Positions 14,867-24,133 of a DNA stretch of 64,000 nucleotides are shown piece after piece. Within the stretch, counting starts at the first letter, position 1; each line of letters starts with the position of its first letter. This DNA comes from Alistipes shahii WAL 8301 (lineage in GTDB: Bacteria > Bacteroidota > Bacteroidia > Bacteroidales > Rikenellaceae), in assembly GCF_025145845.1 (NCBI RefSeq), contig NZ_CP102253.1:1178001-1242000 (forward strand), written 5' to 3'. The notes under the pieces were generated by a model. It was given only the letters and a program-made list of their open reading frames with translations, made no database searches and was not told where the DNA came from. Made by a program: the position numbers and the translations under genes.

Positions 14867-17017
14867 TTATTCGGAGTCTTTCACGCAGCGCACGGAATAA
14901 CCGGCGAGTTTGCTGATTACCGAATTTGCGATCGTCTCGTATTTGGCCTGCAACACGCGGCGGTAAGCCTTTTCCGGATTGTCGGTAAACTCATCGCAAG
15001 TCCAGAAATAGGCATAAGTGCCGATGTTATTGAAATTCCCCTTCCCTTCGGCCCGCTGTCCCGCCGGCATGGCGGTAAAACCGAATAAATCGGAGCCATT
15101 GAAACCTTCGACGTTTGCCTTGAGTTTCGTACCTTCTTTGTCAGTCTGCCGCCAGCCGGGTTTGCCAGCAGCGGTCTCTTCGGCCATGCCGATCGCAATC
15201 TCAAGTGTCTGATAATCCTTTTCCGTGGGCACATGCCACCCTTCGGGGCAAAGGCCCCGGGCGTCCGATGCCGCATACCAGTTGTACAGCAATCCGTTAA
15301 TTGCAATATCCGTATCGGGATAAGCCGCACAGGCTCCTGAAGTCAGCTTAATCCAATCGGCATCGGCGATATCCGTAGGAATAGCGTCTCCGTTCTTGTA
15401 TTTCGTGACGCGCAGATTGGTTTTAAACCATTCCTGCGAACCGATCGTAACGATCGGATATTCATTGCCGTTGATATCCTTTACCGTAACGGGAGCAGAA
15501 CCGTAAACTTTGGTCAGGGAAAATTGCAACGATTCCTGCCCGGCAACATTCGTCGCCTCCGCCTCCTGACGTTCCACCTCCTCGAATCCGGCATTGGCAT
15601 AAAAAGCCGCCAGATCGCCGGCACTGATCGCTCCGTCAGCGTCAACGTCTACCCATGCAGCAACATAGACATTTACCGCCGACTCCTGAATATTCTCAAA
15701 AGTTACCGTAACCCCATCCGAAATATGCGTGTCGGAAAGCGTCGTCGAAACAGTTGCATCAGGCGTGGATTCGGCGACTTTAACACCTGCGACGGACGTA
15801 TAATAAAGATAGGCCTTCAAAACCTGTCCGGCACGGGGCGTCACAGCTCCGTCGAACGAAATGTCAATCGCCAGAGATTTGGGTTCCGGAGCTTTGCCGC
15901 CACGCACACAGCGCACGGAATGTCCGGCGACTTTGGAGATCACACCCCGATTGATCGTGAAGTAACTTTTCCGAATGACGCGGCGCACGCCCTGTTTTAC
16001 AAGCGGAGCAACAGTCGTAGTCCAGAAATAGGCATCGGCATTGTAGGCGCTGAACGTGCCTTTATCCTTCTCCCGCTGTCCGGACGGCATGGCCGAAAAA
16101 CCATAAATATCAGTCGCCTCGCCGAAATCCCGTTCCCGGGTTTTCAACTGTTCTCCGATACGGGCGTCGGCGCCGCGCCAATTGTTGAGCTTGGCCTCCG
16201 ATGATGGCATTCCGAGACATTCTTCAAGTTCGATCCAATCATCATCAGACGGCACACGCCAGCCTTCGGGGCAGATACCCCGCTCGTCGGTCACGGCAAA
16301 CCAGTTGTAATAAAGCCCATCCTGCACCAAGTCGGCATCCTGATACTCGGCGACGGCAGGTTGGCCCGTACCGTCTTCTTTCATCAGGCCAATCCAGCCG
16401 GCATTATCATAATCGGTCGGAATGGCCTCACCGTTGTTGAAATGACGCGTACGAAGATTCTCCTTGAGCCACTGCTGCGAACCGATGGTTACGGCCGTAT
16501 ATTTATTGCCGTCGGCATCTACTATATCATCATCTGAAATCACCTCCCCATACACGATCCCGTGATTGAGATTGATAGCGTACTCACCGATAACATTGGT
16601 CGGAAATTTTTCGCCGCTTTCCATATCCTCGAATTTCAGATTATTGTAGAATACGGCCAGATCCCCCTCATCGATGATCCCGTTTTCATTAATATCAACA
16701 TACGAACAGACATACATCGTTCCGGTCGACTTGTCCGGATTATCAAATGTCACACGGAATCCGCTGCGGATCATATCGGCTGTAAGCACGCTTTGGACCT
16801 GCATGCCAGGTACGGCGGTCATAACCTCCGAAGCGGATATTTCACCGTAATAGAGATTCGTAACCATTGTCTGCCCGACTTCCGGTTTTGCGGCGTGGGT
16901 GAATTTGACATTCACGTCGAGAAACGAAGGGATTGCAGTCTTTTCATCGTCGGCGCAGCCTGCCAGCAGGACTGCGGTTGCGACCATAGCCGCCATGTTA
17001 CGGAATATGCGTTTCAT
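14867..17017 (-). CDS. Surface lipoprotein with two EF-loop/FISUMP modules
   Basis: A lipoprotein of about 716 residues (start ATG at 17017; another ATG at 17029 adds four residues) with the lipobox LLAGC. It is a tandem duplication. Each half has a beta-sandwich-like segment carrying an EF-hand-type calcium loop (DINENGIIDEGDLA in the first, DVDADGAISAGDLA in the second). A Fibrobacter succinogenes major paralogous (FISUMP) domain follows, with GSQ-W, LYYNW, GICPEGWRVPS and SVRCVR motifs. FISUMP proteins are exported, probably surface-exposed and of unknown activity; in a PUL, glycan binding is likely. It starts just after the upstream phosphatase-fold gene, so they are cotranscribed. Confidence 0.85.
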   Translation of the reverse strand: MKRIFRNMAAMVATAVLLAGCADDEKTAIPSFLDVNVKFTHAAKPEVGQTMVTNLYYGEISASEVMTAVPGMQVQSVLTADMIRSGFRVTFDNPDKSTGTMYVCSYVDINENGIIDEGDLAVFYNNLKFEDMESGEKFPTNVIGEYAINLNHGIVYGEVISDDDIVDADGNKYTAVTIGSQQWLKENLRTRHFNNGEAIPTDYDNAGWIGLMKEDGTGQPAVAEYQDADLVQDGLYYNWFAVTDERGICPEGWRVPSDDDWIELEECLGMPSSEAKLNNWRGADARIGEQLKTRERDFGEATDIYGFSAMPSGQREKDKGTFSAYNADAYFWTTTVAPLVKQGVRRVIRKSYFTINRGVISKVAGHSVRCVRGGKAPEPKSLAIDISFDGAVTPRAGQVLKAYLYYTSVAGVKVAESTPDATVSTTLSDTHISDGVTVTFENIQESAVNVYVAAWVDVDADGAISAGDLAAFYANAGFEEVERQEAEATNVAGQESLQFSLTKVYGSAPVTVKDINGNEYPIVTIGSQEWFKTNLRVTKYKNGDAIPTDIADADWIKLTSGACAAYPDTDIAINGLLYNWYAASDARGLCPEGWHVPTEKDYQTLEIAIGMAEETAAGKPGWRQTDKEGTKLKANVEGFNGSDLFGFTAMPAGQRAEGKGNFNNIGTYAYFWTCDEFTDNPEKAYRRVLQAKYETIANSVISKLAGYSVRCVKDSE

Positions 17018-17032
17018 AATAAGCGACATTCG

Positions 17033-18253
17033 TTATTCATAGAAAAAATTCAGCTCGGCTCGAACCGGGTGGTGGTCCGAAGGCAATGGAGACCGGAGTT
17101 TGTTGGCCGTCCCGTCTTCAGCGAAATTAAGGACCGTAGCATAACGGGTCGTCGTGACTCTGCTTTCGGGATAGGTGAAAATATAGTCGATTCGCCGGCT
17201 GCCATTCTCTCCGACTTCGACTCTGCATTCTTCGACTACGGCGGCCGACGAAGAGTAGGTTGCATAGTTCTCGTTCGTTCGCTGACGGGTTTGCGTGAAC
17301 GTATCGAGAAATCCATGACTTTTGTAAACCTGCGGCGATGACGGGATTCCTCCGATCAGCCGGTTGGGTGTGCAGTTCATATCCCCCAATACGATGACCG
17401 GACAACCCGTCTCGGCCGATTTCCGCGCTGCAAGAGGGCACAGATTATCAATCATTTCCTTTCGCAGGTCCGCTGTCGCGACATCGGACCCGGCCCGCAA
17501 ATGGACGCTGTAAACCAGGATGCTGCTGCCCGAAGCAAGATGTTTCAGTCTCACGAAATGACCATACCGTTGTTTTTCGTAAGTATTGGGATATTTGCCG
17601 TTCAACAGATCGACTATTTCCCGCTCCTCCAACTCGAAGGCGCCCTTTTTCCAGAAAATAAGGCCAGGGGACGATGTCGGTTTTTCATTCTCGGAGTAAT
17701 CGTACAAATCACCAAGCATGGCTTTCATATCGGCTTTTTGTGCAGCGATCGAGCACTCCTGTACTCCAAGAATATCCGGATCATTGCCACTCTGCCGGAT
17801 AATATCCCCCACATGACTTTTACGCTCGGCCCACGAGGGTCCCTTGGTCGTAATGTCTGCACCAAGCAGGTTATAAGTTTCAACCGAAACGGTGAATTGC
17901 GCCGTGCGTATCGGAGTGATATCAGTCCATTCGGTCCAACGCACCCCGTTATAAGCCCGGGTACGGACAAAATAGTCGGTCTCGGGAGAAAGGCCTTCAA
18001 TCAAAACATTGGTCGAAGGCGCTTCGACTTCGACGCTCTGCACGGCGTCCATCGAGGCATCCTCCGCATATTCGACACAGAACCGGACAACGCCGGCAGC
18101 ATCTTTCCAACGCACCTCCATCGACGTAGTGTGAGGTAAAACCTTATATTGCTTGTTTTCAATCGGTGCAGCCGGCTCTTCATCCGAACCGCAGGCTACT
18201 CCTCCGGCAATCAGGGGAAGCGCAAAGAGCAATTCTATAATCATCTTTTTCAT
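17033..18253 (-). CDS. FN3 plus endonuclease/exonuclease/phosphatase-family lipoprotein
   Basis: A 406-residue protein with a signal sequence and a Cys at residue 21 (IAGGVACGSDEE), probably a lipoprotein. A fibronectin type III domain (about residues 35-130) precedes the EEP catalytic fold. Visible EEP motifs are TYNLLG, GVQECS (metal-binding Glu), YSVHLRAGS, VLGDMNC (catalytic Asp and Asn), RRIDYIF and SDHHPV (catalytic His). This fold cuts phosphodiester or phosphomonoester bonds in nucleic acids, phospholipids or phosphosugars. An extracellular form in a PUL points to a phosphorylated glycan or lipid. The gene is separated from its SusD neighbour by the IS element. Confidence 0.85.
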   Translation of the reverse strand: MKKMIIELLFALPLIAGGVACGSDEEPAAPIENKQYKVLPHTTSMEVRWKDAAGVVRFCVEYAEDASMDAVQSVEVEAPSTNVLIEGLSPETDYFVRTRAYNGVRWTEWTDITPIRTAQFTVSVETYNLLGADITTKGPSWAERKSHVGDIIRQSGNDPDILGVQECSIAAQKADMKAMLGDLYDYSENEKPTSSPGLIFWKKGAFELEEREIVDLLNGKYPNTYEKQRYGHFVRLKHLASGSSILVYSVHLRAGSDVATADLRKEMIDNLCPLAARKSAETGCPVIVLGDMNCTPNRLIGGIPSSPQVYKSHGFLDTFTQTRQRTNENYATYSSSAAVVEECRVEVGENGSRRIDYIFTYPESRVTTTRYATVLNFAEDGTANKLRSPLPSDHHPVRAELNFFYE

Positions 18254-18265
18254 ATTTATTCCAAT

Positions 18266-18282
18266 CAGCAGTTGAACTGCTG
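18266..18282. repeat. 8-bp inverted repeat upstream of the phosphatase-fold gene
   Basis: CAGCAGTT and AACTGCTG face each other around a single G. It lies 12 bp upstream of the minus-strand gene start at 18253. It may be part of the original SusD-to-phosphatase spacer interrupted by the IS. The rest of 18254-18374 is AT-rich and shows no gene. Confidence 0.35.
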
Positions 18283-18374
18283 TGATTTATAAGTTTAACT
18301 GAGGTCATTTAAGCCTCGGAATTAGTTGTAAATATTTGAAAATCAAGGGATGAAAATACTTGCAAAATCCTTGG

Positions 18375-19338
18375 AAATCAGTAACTTAAAGTAAAAAAAT
18401 ACCCCTATTTTTTGCTTGTTATGATTCCCAAGGACAAAGAGTATAGACTAATAAAAATCTATATGTATATCTGCGATATGTACGAACAAAGCCTCAAATA
18501 CCATTGCCAAAGATACAGCAATAATTCGAAACCGTTGTTCTCCGACGAGGAAATCCTCACGATTTATTTCTTTGTCGGTCATGAGCAGAAGTACACCCTC
18601 ATCAAGGATATTCACAACTTCGCTAAAGAGTACTTGCGCGACTGGTTCCCGAACCTGGTGTCCTATCAGACATTCAATTACCGTCTCAACAGGATGGCCG
18701 GTGCTGTTAGGGAACTGTCCTCGCAGTTATTAAGGATGTTCAGGCCTTCTGACTGTCAGGATGATACCGTGATTGTTGACTCGATGCCGATAATCACATG
18801 CTGCGGAAGAAACCGTACAGGCAAGGTCGCCAGAGATATCGCAGACAAAGGATACTGTTCCACCAAGAACCTGTACTATCATGGACTAAAGCTTCACATG
18901 GTAGGATATCGCAGGAAAGGGCATCTTCCTCATCCGTGCCAGATAGCGCTCTCTCCTGCCTCCGAGAATGACCTGAAGGTCTTCCAGAGCGAATGCATGC
19001 CGGATCTTTTCAACAAGAAGATCTTCGCTGACAAGATATACCGAAGCAATGACTACTGGGAGCAGGAAAGACGCGATAAGGCCAATGAGTTCTACGCTCC
19101 CGTCAAGTCAATCAAAGGGGCTCCTGAAGAAGAGAAGCAGAGAAACAAGGCCGCTGATGACATTTATTCTCAAGCCGTTTCATCTGTCAGGGAACCCATT
19201 GAAGCGCTATTCAGTTGGCTGAACGAAAAAACAAATATTCAAAGAGCTTCAAAGTGCCGCTCTACTTGCGGACTGCTAATTCATACGATGGGAAAGGTAG
19301 CCATCGCATTTTTATATCTTATTTTCAACTACTGATTC
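18375..19338 (+). mobile_element. IS982-family insertion sequence
   Basis: About 965 bp holding one transposase gene, bounded by imperfect inverted repeats. AATCAGTA (18376-18383) faces TACTGATT (19330-19337), and the similarity extends inward to about 16 of 23 positions. The right repeat overlaps the transposase stop codon. The size is right for IS982. I could not identify a convincing target duplication, so the exact ends are tentative. The element sits inside the PUL 1 operon, against its direction of transcription. Confidence 0.65.
18421..19335 (+). CDS. IS982-family DDE transposase
   Basis: A transposase of about 304 residues from the ATG at 18421 (a TTG nine bases upstream is possible). 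It has the IS982-like layout. Candidate catalytic acids are Asp in TVIVDSMPI, Asp in IFADKIYRS and Glu in REPIEALFSW. The KLHMVGYRRKG segment and basic stretches suit DNA binding. It is lower in GC than its neighbours and is intact, so the insertion may be recent. It splits the SusD gene from the downstream operon genes without breaking a reading frame. Confidence 0.88.
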   Translation: MIPKDKEYRLIKIYMYICDMYEQSLKYHCQRYSNNSKPLFSDEEILTIYFFVGHEQKYTLIKDIHNFAKEYLRDWFPNLVSYQTFNYRLNRMAGAVRELSSQLLRMFRPSDCQDDTVIVDSMPIITCCGRNRTGKVARDIADKGYCSTKNLYYHGLKLHMVGYRRKGHLPHPCQIALSPASENDLKVFQSECMPDLFNKKIFADKIYRSNDYWEQERRDKANEFYAPVKSIKGAPEEEKQRNKAADDIYSQAVSSVREPIEALFSWLNEKTNIQRASKCRSTCGLLIHTMGKVAIAFLYLIFNY

Positions 19339-19377
19339 AAATTATTTATATTTTTTTGTCAGTGATAAAAGAGCTGT

Positions 19378-21057
19378 CTACCAATCGTCATCGTCATCTT
19401 CCGTCTCTTCCTGAAGCAACGGATTACGGTCGATCTCATTCTGCGGAATAAACCACAGGCTGTTTTTATCGGGATCGAATGTGGCGTAACCCAAGGAGTT
19501 GAAAATGCGTTCATCCGGATAAACCGGTTTCCCTGCATCACTGAACGACGGAATGACCGGATCGTACCAATTGGCCTTTTTGCGCTTTCCCAGCATATAG
19601 CCGGAGAGCACTTCCTCCGCAATTCCCCAGCGATGGATATCGAACAAACGATGCCCCTCCAACGCCAGTTCGACAGTACGTTCATAACGAACCAGAGAAC
19701 GCAGTTCATCGACCGACATTGTGATCTTCGCAGGAGGCATCATTACGTCCTTACGACGACGGACCTGATTGATGGCCTCGATAACCGTATCATCGATCTC
19801 CCCCAATTCGATCTTCGCCTCGGCATAGGTAAGCAACACCTCGGCATAACGCATGATCATAAAATTGAGAGAACTCTTGGCTACCTTGGCGGGCAGGTCC
19901 TGTTCATCATAATATTTGCGGAAAAGATACCCCGTAAATGTGGCATAGGCGTGTGTCGCTTCGTCATTGGCAATACGGGTATAGGCGCCGTTGACGATCT
20001 TCGTGGTTTTGATCGAGTCGGGATGAGTTTCGAATCTGATACCTGCATGCCACTGTCCCGGATAAAGAATCGAATACGCCAATCGGGGATCACGCTTCTC
20101 GAAAGGCTTCTTGGGGTCGTAAAGTTTAGAGCGATCGATGCGTTCGCCGTCGACGCACTGATACATGTCCACCAGCACCTGCGTCGGGACAATGGCCGAA
20201 TAGCCCGGGGCTGAACGTGCACCCAAATGGCGGGGTATCTGACTGGTTCTGACCCCTTCGGCAAAAGGCATCTGGAGAATCACCTCATTCGAATTCATAC
20301 CGTCGTACAGGAAAAGGTACTCATAACTGTCATAGACGGAATAGACTCCCGATGAAATCACCGTCCATGCAGCTTCCGCCGCAACATCCATATCGTTATT
20401 GACAAGCGCCATGCGGGCCTTGAGCCCCATAACCGCACCTTGGGTGATCCGATTGTACTGTTTGTCGGAGCAGATCCGGGGAACGGATTTAAATGCGGAA
20501 TCAAGATCCGCATACATGGCATCGATGATCTTGCGAACAGGGGTTTTCGGCAACAACGGGTTCTTCCAATCGAGCATGTGTTCGACAAAAGGCACATCGC
20601 CGTAAAGACTGGTCAGGTAGAAATAGTTATATGCTCGCAGGAATTTGGCTTCAGCTTCGATGCGGTTGTAGAAAGTCTCGCTGACATTCTCCTTGGCCCG
20701 GTGCATATTGTCGAGAATGTTATTGCAACGCGAGATGTTATTGTAGAATGTATCCCATACGCTTTGGAACACGGCCGTCGAAGCCGTAGCCTGCCCGATG
20801 CGAATTACATCCATATTGGCATAATTACCGCGGACATAGACAATGTCCGTCGCTCCCTCGAGGAACATCTGATAAGGAACATTGGCATTCGAAAGCCAGT
20901 AGAGACTTTCATAAGCCCCGTTAATGGCCAGCGTAAGCTCATCCTCGTTTGAAAAAAAGGTTGCGCTGGGAGGGCCTTCGAGCGGATAGCGATCCAGAAT
21001 ATCGTGACACGAAACCAGTGCTATGCATGCCGTAAACAATATGATCAGTTTTTTCAT
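19378..21057 (-). CDS. susD: SusD-family surface glycan-binding lipoprotein (PUL 1)
   Basis: A 559-residue lipoprotein (lipobox ALVSC near residue 17) with the SusD/RagB layout. The N-terminal segment DILDRYPLEGPPSATFFSNEDEL is family-like (about residues 20-42). TPR-like helices follow, with AKFLRAYNYFYLTSLYGDVPF (about residues 135-155), and the C-terminal RYERTVELALEGHRLFDIHRWG motif. It caps the TonB-dependent SusC transporter and binds the glycan. The protein ends in an unusual acidic tail, EETEDDDDDW, instead of the more common aromatic-poor end. It follows SusC by 12 bp. The IS begins close downstream. Confidence 0.93.
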   Translation of the reverse strand: MKKLIILFTACIALVSCHDILDRYPLEGPPSATFFSNEDELTLAINGAYESLYWLSNANVPYQMFLEGATDIVYVRGNYANMDVIRIGQATASTAVFQSVWDTFYNNISRCNNILDNMHRAKENVSETFYNRIEAEAKFLRAYNYFYLTSLYGDVPFVEHMLDWKNPLLPKTPVRKIIDAMYADLDSAFKSVPRICSDKQYNRITQGAVMGLKARMALVNNDMDVAAEAAWTVISSGVYSVYDSYEYLFLYDGMNSNEVILQMPFAEGVRTSQIPRHLGARSAPGYSAIVPTQVLVDMYQCVDGERIDRSKLYDPKKPFEKRDPRLAYSILYPGQWHAGIRFETHPDSIKTTKIVNGAYTRIANDEATHAYATFTGYLFRKYYDEQDLPAKVAKSSLNFMIMRYAEVLLTYAEAKIELGEIDDTVIEAINQVRRRKDVMMPPAKITMSVDELRSLVRYERTVELALEGHRLFDIHRWGIAEEVLSGYMLGKRKKANWYDPVIPSFSDAGKPVYPDERIFNSLGYATFDPDKNSLWFIPQNEIDRNPLLQEETEDDDDDW

Positions 21058-21069
21058 GGTTGAAATCGT

Positions 21070-24000
21070 TTAGAACGTAATTTGAACACCGAAGGTATAG
21101 GTGCTTGCGATCGGATAGATTTCCGCATCACCGCTGCGCGTCTCAGGGTCCCAGCCTTTGGGCATATGGTCGAATGTCAGCAGATTATCCCCCGAAACAT
21201 AAAGTCGCAGTTTCTGAATCCATATTTTACGGGTAAGCCGCTCGGGCAGCGTATAGCCAAGCTGTGCATTTTTCAGACGCACGTAAGAGGCGTCATAAAC
21301 CCAAAAACTGGAATTCTGAAAGTTATTATGGGACGAATCGGCAATCAGCCGGGGATACGAGGCTCCGGGGTTCTGCGGCGTCCAATAATCCATGTGCCAT
21401 CGTTGCATTTTTCCGGCATTGTAAAGCGCCCAGACCGCATCACCCGTATAAATTGCATTGACCTTGCCCACGCCTTGAATAAGCATCGACAAATCGAAAC
21501 CCTTATATTGCATGGCGATATTCAAACCATAGGTATAACGGGGAATAACATTGCCGATAACCGTCCGATCATCCCGGTCCACCGTATTCTTGTTGTTTCT
21601 ATCACTCACATTGGCATAGCGGATATCTCCCGGGGCGATATCGCCAAATGTCTGGCGGGGTGCACCCGCGATCTCCTCATCGCTCCGAAACAGCCCCAGC
21701 GCCTTATAACCGTAAATCGAATTGATCGGATACCCCTCCTCAATCAGAGAAAAACCGCTGATGATCGGTCCCGCTCCCTTGAGATCGATTACCTTATTAT
21801 GAACATCCGACAGGTTGAACGAAATCTGATACCGGAAATCCCGGTGCTGATTGCGGTGCGACAATTCGAGGTCCCAGCCGCGATTGCGTACAACACCTGC
21901 GTTCTGATAAGGTTCCGTCAGTCCCGTAATGCCCGTGATAGGAAGCTTCAGCAGGATGTCCTTGGTCTTCCGTTCGTAAAGATCGAATACCATGTTGAAT
22001 TTATTGCGAAACAGCGATACGTCGAGTCCGACATCAATCGTTTCGCTGGTCTCCCACGTAATACCCTCGTTGGCATAGGATTTCTGTACGGCACCATCGG
22101 CAGCGGTCGGCGTAGTACCGAAAATGAAAGTCGGGCCCATACTCATCGTAGTATAGGCGGGATAGGTACCGATCTCCTGATTACCCAGCTGGCCCCACGA
22201 AGCGCGCAGTTTGAGATTCGTTACCCAGTCGACAGATTTCATGAAATTCTCTTCGGAAATACGCCATCCGAGCGACACCGACGGGAAAACTCCGAAGCGG
22301 TGTCCCCGGGCAAATCGGGACGACCCATCGACACGAATATTAGCTTCAAGCAGATAGCGCGACTTATAGGAGTAGTTCGCACGTGCGAAATAGGAAAGCA
22401 AAGCCCATTCAGACGCACCACCACCATTGCTCCAGTTTGTTACCGAACCGGCATTCATAACGGGATAATCGACCAACGGAAAGCCTTCGCGGCGCAACGA
22501 AATATTCTGGGTTTTATAGATGATTTGTTCATAACCGCCGAGAATCCCGATTTCATGGTCTCTGAACTCCTTATTGTACCGCAGAATCACCTGTAACATG
22601 TTTTCGGTTATTTTCGCATCCGTCTGATTAAGACTCGACATGGCGGGATTCAGGACAGGTTCATCGCTGTCGGGCGTATAGAGCTTGAGGCTTTTATTGA
22701 AATTCTTCGTATAGTTGTTTGAAAATTTGGGCGAAAAGTTGAACTCGACATCCATGCCCGAAAACGGTTGATAGGCCACTTGGAACGTCGCCCGCAAAAA
22801 GTCGTACGTCTTATCGCTCGATCCGCCGTCGTTGGCCTGTGCGACGGGATTGCCATTGTTGTATCCCGTTCCCCAGCGCCCATCTTTCAGACGCGCCGTA
22901 TAAATCGGCGCAATGCGGTTGACATTGCTCATGATACTGGCGGCGCTGATCGGCTCGACGACATTGTTTCGACGTGCCTCAACCAGAACTTTAGCCTGCA
23001 AATTCTTACGAATATTCATACGCGAATTGAGCCGCATATTGTAACGTTCGGCGCTGAAGCCCGGAATCAGACCTTCCTGCTCCTGATAACCGAACGAAGC
23101 CAGCGTGTTGACCTTTTTACCGCCGCTTACGCTGATATGGTGATGCTGCATGAACCCGGAACCTGTGTAAAGGGCATCTTGCCAGTCGGTATCGGGATAA
23201 CGGTCCGGATCGACCAGTTTATAGCGCATGTAGTCGGCCAGGTAAGAGTCGGAATAGAGCGGCGTTTTCTTGACATTTTCGTACGCCGTATTCATCGCTT
23301 TCATATAGGTATATCCGTTGACGAATTCCGGCAGATCCGTAAAACGCTGCCAAGCCACCGAACTATTCACCGTAACGCTCAATTTCTCGTCACCGCCGTT
23401 TTTAGTCGTAACCAAAATGACACCATTGGCGGCTCGGGAGCCGTAAATGGCGGCTGACGCCGCATCTTTCAAAACCGAAATCGACTCGATGTCGTTCGAA
23501 TCCAGCGCATCGAGGCTTCCCTGCACCCCGTCGACAAGCACCAAGGCATCCGAGTTATTGATCGTGCCGACACCACGCACACGAATCGTGGCGCCGTCCG
23601 AACCGGGCTGTCCCGATTTCTGAACAACCGACACACCCGCCGAAAGCCCCTGGAGAGCCGAACTCGCCCGCATAACCTGTCGTCGGTTGATGTCATCTCC
23701 TTCCATGACGGATACCGAACCGGTCAGGTTCGCCTTTTTCTGTACGCCATATCCCACGACAACGACCTCCTGCAAACCGGTGGCCTCCTCCTCCATCGTT
23801 ACATCGAGAGTATGAGCCGTACCGATTTTCTGAATTTTGGCCACATAGCCGAGAAAGGAAAATTCCAATTCGGTAGAACCGGACGGGACCGAGACCGCAT
23901 ATTCTCCTGAAATTCCGGTAGTAGTGCCCTGTGTCGTGCCGCGGACCAATACGGCAACTCCAGCAAGCGGCTCTCCGGTCCGGGCATCTTTGACAAGGCC

Positions 24001-24111
24001 CTTTACCATACGCGACGGCTGTTGCTGACCTTGCGCGGCCATGCAGGAGAGCAGCAACAGGCTCAAGACAAAGGTCCTGGTGCGCCTGAAATAAGTCAAT
24101 TTCTGCTTCAT
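21070..24111 (-). CDS. susC: SusC-family TonB-dependent outer-membrane transporter (PUL 1)
   Basis: A 1013-residue protein with a signal peptide, an N-terminal carboxypeptidase-D-like regulatory domain (VKGLVKDARTGEPLAGVAV), a TonB box region (LQEVVVVGYG), a plug domain with the SusC motif (SALQGLSAGVSVVQKSGQPG, region only) and a 22-strand barrel ending in an aromatic residue (TYTFGVQITF). It imports the oligosaccharide released at the cell surface with SusD as lid. It lies 22 bp after the FAD-dependent oxidoreductase gene in the same operon. Confidence 0.95.
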   Translation of the reverse strand: MKQKLTYFRRTRTFVLSLLLLSCMAAQGQQQPSRMVKGLVKDARTGEPLAGVAVLVRGTTQGTTTGISGEYAVSVPSGSTELEFSFLGYVAKIQKIGTAHTLDVTMEEEATGLQEVVVVGYGVQKKANLTGSVSVMEGDDINRRQVMRASSALQGLSAGVSVVQKSGQPGSDGATIRVRGVGTINNSDALVLVDGVQGSLDALDSNDIESISVLKDAASAAIYGSRAANGVILVTTKNGGDEKLSVTVNSSVAWQRFTDLPEFVNGYTYMKAMNTAYENVKKTPLYSDSYLADYMRYKLVDPDRYPDTDWQDALYTGSGFMQHHHISVSGGKKVNTLASFGYQEQEGLIPGFSAERYNMRLNSRMNIRKNLQAKVLVEARRNNVVEPISAASIMSNVNRIAPIYTARLKDGRWGTGYNNGNPVAQANDGGSSDKTYDFLRATFQVAYQPFSGMDVEFNFSPKFSNNYTKNFNKSLKLYTPDSDEPVLNPAMSSLNQTDAKITENMLQVILRYNKEFRDHEIGILGGYEQIIYKTQNISLRREGFPLVDYPVMNAGSVTNWSNGGGASEWALLSYFARANYSYKSRYLLEANIRVDGSSRFARGHRFGVFPSVSLGWRISEENFMKSVDWVTNLKLRASWGQLGNQEIGTYPAYTTMSMGPTFIFGTTPTAADGAVQKSYANEGITWETSETIDVGLDVSLFRNKFNMVFDLYERKTKDILLKLPITGITGLTEPYQNAGVVRNRGWDLELSHRNQHRDFRYQISFNLSDVHNKVIDLKGAGPIISGFSLIEEGYPINSIYGYKALGLFRSDEEIAGAPRQTFGDIAPGDIRYANVSDRNNKNTVDRDDRTVIGNVIPRYTYGLNIAMQYKGFDLSMLIQGVGKVNAIYTGDAVWALYNAGKMQRWHMDYWTPQNPGASYPRLIADSSHNNFQNSSFWVYDASYVRLKNAQLGYTLPERLTRKIWIQKLRLYVSGDNLLTFDHMPKGWDPETRSGDAEIYPIASTYTFGVQITF

Positions 24112-24133
24112 TGGTTATTGTTTTAAGGTAAGT

